Positions 38,306-47,300 of a DNA stretch of 64,000 bases are shown here, in pieces (position 1 is the first letter of the stretch; every line of letters begins with the position of its first letter). Made by a program: the position numbers and the translations under genes. The DNA comes from Psoroptes ovis (Eukaryota > Arthropoda > Arachnida > Sarcoptiformes > Psoroptidae), in NCBI GenBank assembly GCA_002943765.1, contig PQWQ01000029.1, positions 248,001 to 312,000 of the forward strand. The letters are read 5' to 3'. The notes beneath the pieces were generated by a model that saw only the letters and a list, made by a program, of their open reading frames with translations, ran no database searches and was not told the origin of the DNA.

Positions 38306-41300
38306 CGTGTTGTTTGTCAATCAATTATTATTATCGTCATCAAAATGAATAAAATGAATAAAAATTTATTCTTGTCAAATATGATGTTATGTATGAGGCA
38401 CACAAATATGAGCAGAAAACAAGCCTAAAAACAAGCCAAAAGCCAATAATTTTTCGCATGTTTTTCCTGTCAATTTAGATAAATATTATTTTGGTGCTAT
38501 GTTTGCTTGGGCTTTCACACCGAAATGGATCAATGTGTGTCAACAAAAATATTGGTGAAAATATTAATTCGTGAATTATTATTATTAATGTTAATATAAC
38601 AACAGCCAAAAACAATACCAAGTAAAAATATTGGAAAAAAATCCCATAAAAATTAATAATTAAGCTTATACAACAACACAACGATCATATTAGGTTGTTC
38701 TGAAAGTTTTTGTCGATTTACTAATTGAAAAACAGTCTGAAAATTGACGAAAACTTTTCGAACAATCCAATAATAATAATTTTCGAAGCTGTTTGTTTGT
38801 TCAAATACATTCTGGCACCAAAAACAACCAAACAAATTCACTGACTATTTATTAATTGTCATTATATAACGGTTTTTACTTTATTTGTTTATTTGTTTCA
38901 TCGAATAATATCGACGTATGTATTCGGCTGTTTTTATTTTTCGATGTTGGTGTTTACACAAACACCAACAGTGCAAATGACGACATAGATTTGAATGAAA
39001 TATTTCAATGTGTTTCGATCAAATTTTTTTGAAGGAAGGAAAAATCCATAAATTTATCAAAGATATTCCTTGAAAAAAAATGTATTAAATTACTCGTTTC
39101 ACTCGTAAATTTATCGAATGATATCAAAATCCATAGGCGGTTTATAATATGTGGATCACTCTCACACAAACACATTATTTGATTATACACTACAACAACA
39201 GCAAACGTAACGGACACGTGTCTATTCAAAAATAAATACATTAATATTAGACTGTCCGAAAAGTTTTTGCCGATTTTCTCATGATTTTCTACGATATAAT
39301 CGGCAAAAACTTTTCGGACAATCTAATAATAATAATAATAATGAATAGCAATTGAAATTATTATTATATGTTGACCATTTCATACACACGAGGTGGTCAT
39401 TTAAACAAAATAATAATAAATAAATAAATGGTCATCTTTTAATGTTCATTGAAGCAATATTAATCAATTATTCATTTATTTATTATCATAAGTTGGCGGT
39501 GGGCTAGAATTATTGACAAAATTCTTCGCCAAGGAATTTGTTTTTTTTTCAATTTTAATTTCAATTGTTTTTATGAAAATGGCAATAAATTTCAATTTGA
39601 AAAAGTCATATTTGATAGTCACACACATTCAGCTGAATTCGTGCTAGTGAATAGTCTTAGATTCTAGGACTCTTAGAATATATAAACAAATATTTTTGCA
39701 TCGATGAATTTATGTGAGAGAAAGAATCGTATGATTTAAAACAACAGAGAAAAATTCCGAATATTTTGATTTTTGAAAATTCAAAATTTCAAATTTTGAA
39801 ATTTTAAAATTTTGCAAATTTTCAAAAATGGATTCGAAATGAATGATTGAGACGAGCCGAAAGAATTTTCAAAATTTCAATTCTTTGATAGAATTTCATT
39901 TTTTATTTATTTTCAAATTCAATTCACACAAACTGCTCGAATGATTGATCGATTTCAATTTCGAATATTTCACAAATATTCATTGGTTGTGTGAATTCAC
40001 AAAAATTCAAACAAATCAACAATAGTTTTTTATCGTTTGTGAAAGCTGGAAAATGTTTTCTTTTTCTTGTCAAGTATAATGAATAGCATTAATGGCATCA
40101 TCATCAAATGTATGTGTTGTATATCTAGTAATCACATTTGAGAATTTATTTTTAAAATATTAGGTTGTCCGAAAAGTTTTCGCCGATTTTCCAATCATTT
40201 TTCTACGATATAATCGGTAAAAACTTTTCGGACAACCTAATATTTATTTATTTTTTTCAAAAAAATTGAAATCGAACCGGCAAAACATTCACATGAAATG
40301 TGTGTTCATTCGAAGAATCAGAGATGATATTAATTTTAAAATTTAAAATAAATTTGTTACGGAAATTGTGTGTCTTAAATGAAATTGAATATATATCATT
40401 TGATTCGATTGTAAAATTCGATTGTTGGTAAATTTTTTAGTTTAAAATTTAATTTTCATTCGAATTCATGTTGTTTGTTTGTTGTGGTTTGTTTCTGTGA
40501 TATTTATCACAGATCGACAGGAATAATAAGGTCCCAAGAGTTTAAAAACACTAGTCCTTTGTATGACATTCAGTGTTTTGGGCACAAAAGTTAACGACAA
40601 CGTATAAATCAAATTTGTGTTTGAATCATTTTTTCAAAAAATAAAATTTTAAAAAATGTCAAAAAATGACTATCGATTTCGATTCAGATTATCAGATGAT
40701 TATTGCCCGAAGGATTTTTATTAGTGTATTCGAAGCATTGGAAAAAAATGAATTCAATTCTATTCAATTCGATGATTGAAATCTAATGCTTGAAATTTGA
40801 TTATTTTGTGAGATATATCAAATAATTCATAATTCAAATTTTATAAATTCTAAATATTTTGATTTTATCAGAATTTTATTCAACTAAACCATAAAACAAA
40901 TATTTTCATTTATATCACGGTGCAAATGCCAAGGCAGAGCACCAAAATAAAGATTTATTATTATTATAAAACAAATATTTAGATAATAATTTTCGAAAAT
41001 TGGAACATGATTTTCCAATTAAAATTATTCTCCATTTTATTTTGTGGAATGAAATTTCAAATCAATTCAATCAATTTGAAATTATAACTGTATTTAAATA
41101 CATTTGGATTAAATAAACTTAAATAAATTTTGACTAGACACACAGTAAAACTAGATCAACTCATCTCTGTTTTTGTTTTTCAAAAATCAAAATGTTGAAA
41201 ACATTTAACAAATAAACAAACAAACAAAACATATAATTCGATATCTAAGGTTATAGATGAGAGAAGAGGTTTTTCTGAGGTTTATTTTTGAAAAATCTCT

Positions 41301-44300
41301 TCTCTCAACACACAAGTACCGAAAATTGACAGTGTAATCTAATTTTGGAATGTGAAAATGTCAGTCAAACAACAATTTTTACAATGACCCTTGTATTATT
41401 TTTTTTGTATGCCATATTTTCACAAGAAAATCATATGAGTATGGCCTCAATTTTGGCCTATTCTTTTATTGTATTTAAGTCGTCCTGAAAGTTTTTGCCG
41501 ATTTTAAAATTGAGAAATGTTTGAAAATTGGCAAAAACTTTTCGGACAACCTTGTTTGAAATCAATGTTCGGTTGGTGAAAGCAAAAAAAATATCGTTTC
41601 AAAAATGATCTAATCTAATCTATTTTTATGAATGATTTTTTCACGAATCTTTGAGGTTTCAAATCCAGAATCGTGACGAGATAAAAATTGTTTTTGGTAA
41701 ATGAATTTAACACACTCAAACACATAAATAAATAAAAATCAAATATAAACGGCCTAAATGTTTGGCCAATGACATATTGATCGAGTTTTGGTAAGGTTAT
41801 TTGAATTGAACTTTCTAAAATTTGAATGAATAAATGGAAAATACTCATCAAATTTCAACTTTTTTTCAATGAACATCTGCATATGTTTACCATGTTTATA
41901 ATCGAAAATTTCAATTGTAATGATCAGGGATGATGATGATCATCATCATAACAATCAATTTCAAAGGTCTACGAATGCCAAAAAACTAATCTAAACGAAT
42001 TGAGGCAATTTGATTGTTATTTTTTGATTGTTGAAAATATGAATTGCAATCTCATAGATTGTTATCTGTTTGGAATTGATAGAAATTGATTGAATTTGAA
42101 TGAATTCAAATGTAAATGATCATTTCGAATCATTTACATTTTTGAAAATGAAACGAAAATCACGAATTTTGACATTTTTTTTCAACGCAGATTCGTAGAA
42201 TGCTAAGCAAATTAATTTTTCGAATTGCTTTCAAGGTGTTAAATGTAAAGATTATTGTTTCTTTATAATTGAATCATTATGTTATCAGTCAAAAATTGAA
42301 AATTTGAAAATTTGAATTTCGTGCAATGATATTCAATCGATTTGTTTGATGCTATTCACAAGGACACAATTGTAAAACGATTGTTTTTGTTTGAAAATTG
42401 TTCAATGATGAGCTGTATTTAATGTATTCACAATTTATCAATCGGAAAATCGAAGATAAAATGATCATTTCGATTCATTAATTGATTATGCATCAAAAAT
42501 GGATGATTAGCATAGCTAACAACAGCAAAATTATTGATTGCTATAATCAATAGACTATTCGAGTCTTGCAAGATATGAATAGTTTCGAATGCAAATCAGT
42601 GCAAAGGGGAGAAATTTTTCAAATCCATTTCATACATTTTTCAAATTAATCATAATTATTTGAGAAAAAATCGACAATTTAAAATTTGAATTTAAATTAT
42701 TGAACCGTTATCGATTATTTGTTTGATTAGTGCTGTCAAAATTTGTATCAAAAATAACAAAAAAAACTGCCGACATCACCGCCACCACCAACCGAGAGTG
42801 ATGAGATATTATTATTATTATTATTATTATTATTTGAAAATTGTGTGTCTTACAATCAATGAAAAATATGAATCCAAATAACAAAACAAATTTTGAAAGC
42901 TTTTGACATCGAGCACGATCCGTTTCGGAAAATATTTTGATTGAATGGTTACAAGGGGAAAAATGTTCAATAAATTGAATGAATGAATGATGAAAACACG
43001 AAATCAGAGATATTTTCAATCAAACAAAAAATACAAGTCAAGATATACAAGTCATCACGATTCAAAAATAGCCAAGTGATCATCATCAATTTATATTCAT
43101 ATTGAATGGATGCTGGATGATAAGACAACAACATCACCAGTGTTTATCAATTGTTTATCAAAATTCTATTAAATTGACCAGAAATTGATCATCAACAACA
43201 ACATTATTCAAGACAATTTAATTGAAATTGTTGTTGTTGATAATAATATTTCAAAACATGTATTTTTTTGAAGAAAATTTAAATTAAAACGAATTGAAAT
43301 ATACAAAATACAAAGAGAATTCCGCAAATTTCGTTACAACATTTTTTTAATTATAAAACATCAAAAAATCATTTTTGTGTTTCAGTCGATGACATCCAAA
43401 CAAATTATTATTTGAGTGATTTGCTTTTGATGTTTTCATGCAATTTTTCCACATTATGACTGATTGTGTGCATGTAAAAAATGTAAAAGTAATGGAAATC
43501 AATACACATATGAATACACACAACACAATCATGACTGATTGTTGATATTCAATCAATCAACAGCAAGATAACTTAAGCAGAAAACAATCAGCTTTGGAAG
43601 AAAATAGTAAGAAAATTGAAAATTTTCATAAATCAAAGGTCCATGTCCATCGATGATGATGATAGTCGTTTGATATTTGGGTTGAACAATGTATGCTATC
43701 ATCGATAGAGTTTTTATTATTTTGTGGTTAGCCAGTGTATTTTGTATTGGTATCTTGTATTTGTGTGACGGCCGAAAATTGATTTTTTCTTCAAAAAATG
43801 AGCAAAAATCAATTTTCAATTTATGAGCAGCCTGTCAACTTGTTCAATTGTTGAGCAAAAACATCATTTTGGGGCTCGAAACAATACATTAAATTTGAAA
43901 ATTAATTTCAAATTTTTGAATTTGATACAAATTTGAATTTGAAATTGATGCAAGTTTCATATGTCTACAAGGAATTTTATCAATTTCAATTTAAATTAAA
44001 TGTCAAAATACAAGTTCAAATTTTGAAAATTTAAAATGTCGATTTTCAATGGACAAGGAAATAAATGGAACAAGTTTTCAGCGAAATTCGAATAATGGTC
44101 GAATTGGTCAACACACTGAATTTTGCCCCAAATTATTCAAATATGAATAAATAATGTCTCAAAAACATGATTTTAAAATCAATTTTCGTACATTTGAAAA
44201 AAAATTCGCATTTAAAAATTCATTGCGTTGGCGTGTATGTATATTTGCATAATTATTTACAGTCATTACAATTATAATCATTTTTTTACAAAATGAAAAC

Positions 44301-47300
44301 ATATGATATTTTCATTTTAAATTCAAAAATATTCATGAATTTTCTAGAGGATTCATCGGTAATATTTTAAATGTTTTTTGTTTAAAAGATTTTACGAGAT
44401 GCAAACTTTAGGCAATAAACAATAGCAATAATACTAGTGATTTAAGTTTTAATTCAGAGTTTTAAAATTGAATTTCGTAGTTTTTAATGTGATTTGCAAT
44501 TGTAAAATTACGAAATAAAACTTTAAAATTACGAATTAAAATTTTAATCAATGTAATGAAATTCGTATAAAACACAATGTGAAAAACGTCGATCATTATG
44601 AGTTGATCATTTGGCTGTTTATTTTTCAAAATAATAATTGTTCATCATCATTTCAAATGGAATATAAACAATTGTTATCATCATCATTCTCATGATGAAC
44701 ACAAATGATGATGAATATATAAAAGGAAAAAGGCGTGTGTCTGTATCTGTGTGTGTCAAACAATTTTTATTGTTCAATTTGTTTTAAGGAAAAGATGATT
44801 TCATATATGAAACATGGGAAAACAACAAATGAACAACTTGTCAGAATATTTCAAGTGTCTTAACATTGGTTTTTCTTCGTCTTATTTTGACGATTGATAT
44901 TTGCCAAGTATCAAAAAAACAAAAAACAAAAAAATTTAAGAAAAATGTCTTAGTAAGATTTGAAAATGAATGATTTTCTTAACAAATTTTGACAGCTTTT
45001 TCGCAGCTTTGATTTTTTGTAATATTTGTATATCTGTGTGTGCATGTTCATTTGGCCATATCACACACACAAACGAACAAAAGACATAATGGCATAAGAC
45101 TAGGGCGTCAAATTATAAGAAAAATTGTTTTTATTCAAATTAAATTATTTATTTTTGTTAACCTGGTACCTGGTTAATTATAATAAGATAGAATGAAAGG
45201 GATTGATTCGATTTGTTTCAATTTCAATTGATTGACTTTTGAAAATGAAAACTGACTAATTATAAATGATCGATAATTGTCTATTTCGAATATTTCGATA
45301 TTCATTTGTATCAGTTCTTATTGACCCTAGGGCTATTGTTTTCTTTTTGTTTTTCAAAGAAACTGATCACTTGACACCCAATATTGCCAATTGTCATTAG
45401 TCATATTTTTGTTTTTGTTGTTTTTGAAATAAAACAATTTGAAATTATTTGAAATTTCATTTGATATTTGTGTATATCAAGACTATTGTTTTTTTGTGAA
45501 GAAATAATTTCTGTTTTAAAGTAACTAGTAATTATCATTTGTAATTGTTTTTTTTTTTTTTTTCGTTTCGTTTGTTCGTTTCTTAAATACTTAAATACAA
45601 ATTGATGGGCGTATATTTTGTTTGATTGTAAGTAAGAAAAATTTAAGATTTATGATTGTTTTTCACATTAATTGATTGGAGTTCCTTTAAAAACATTCAA
45701 AGTTGATTCGATTTGAAAAATGAAATAAAATAAGACGATTGAATACACAAATAAATGTGAAATGATTGAAATATTTTCAATTTAAGAATAAATGATAGAA
45801 ATGAATCGAAAATTGATACGAATCAATTTTTGAAAATTAGCTTTGCATTGAAGCATCATTTCTTGATTTTTGAAAATCGAAATAAATAGAAAAATAAACC
45901 CGAAAGCAAAATCCGGCATAGATGCGGATACAAGTGTAGAAAATCATATCAATTCAAAAATTTTTCGCCATTGAATTGCAATGGGTACAATACCGTATCG
46001 AATATACGTATTGTTTTAAGTAGAAATAATTTATAATTTTTAAATCATCACAAACATATTATTAAAATTCATACAAACAAGGTATGAATAGTAATAAATC
46101 AATATTAGATTGTCCGAAAAGTTTTGGCCAATTTTTCAATGATTTTTCAACGGTATGACCGGCAAAAACTTTGCGGACAGCCTAAATATATGATGATGAT
46201 TTATAATTGATACAAAGAAATTGTTCACAAACAAAGGTGTCAATAATATGAGAATTGATATTTATGACTGACTGACTAATCAATGGAAAAAAATTTTCAA
46301 ATAAATAAATTATCAAATTTATTACATAGAAAGATTGAAAACAAAAGATAATTGACCATTCAAAAAATAATTGAATCGTTATATTTTTACCAATCAAAAA
46401 TCAAAAATTTTCTAAGCAGAAATAAATCTTTTAAAATATAAGGTTGTCCGATAAGTTCTTGCCAATTTTTTCATCACATTTCCTACGATATAATCGGCAA
46501 AAATTTTTCGGACAACCTTAATATTTATTTGTAATTTAAGATGATCAAACAAACAAAATAATAAACAAAATAGATTTCATATGAACAAAAACATAGATAC
46601 ACAGACACACAGGAAATTTGGTACAAAATTTTTGGATGGAAAATATCTGTTTTAGTCAAATTGAATTCATTGAATCTCATTCATTCACTTATTTACGAAT
46701 AAACAGACTTTGAAGCAACTTAAAACTTTTTGAAATGCTTTTTCATTTTGTTCTTGTTGTGTTCCCGAGAACAAACAAACAAACAAATTTCAATTAAACA
46801 ATATCAAATTTCATTTAATTTATTGCTTCGGAATAATTGTTTTTCATTTTATTTTGTCGAATATGTGTGCAGCACTTGTTATGATTATAATTGTCTCTAT
46901 GCAATTTCTATGCATATTTGTTCAAAATAGAATAAAAATCTGAAAACTGAATCCAACTAATTGAATAAAAAAAAAAAAAAATGAAATGTTGACGCAATTA
47001 TTATTGAAATAATAATAACAATAAATTAAAACCAGTAAATAAAACAAAAACAAAAAAAACGAAAGATGCTTAATAAAAACAATGATATAAACAACAGCAG
47101 AGAATGAAAAACGTGGCCACCACTCATCGAAAACCATTGGATCCATTCAAAAAATAAAATTGAATGAATCTATAGACATAGATAATGATAACATACAATA
47201 GATTTGTGTTATTATATGAATAAATATAAATTTTAGAATAATGTGAATCTTTGACATTAAAATTATTGCTGTTTGAATTTGTTTATATTATGAAAAATCA

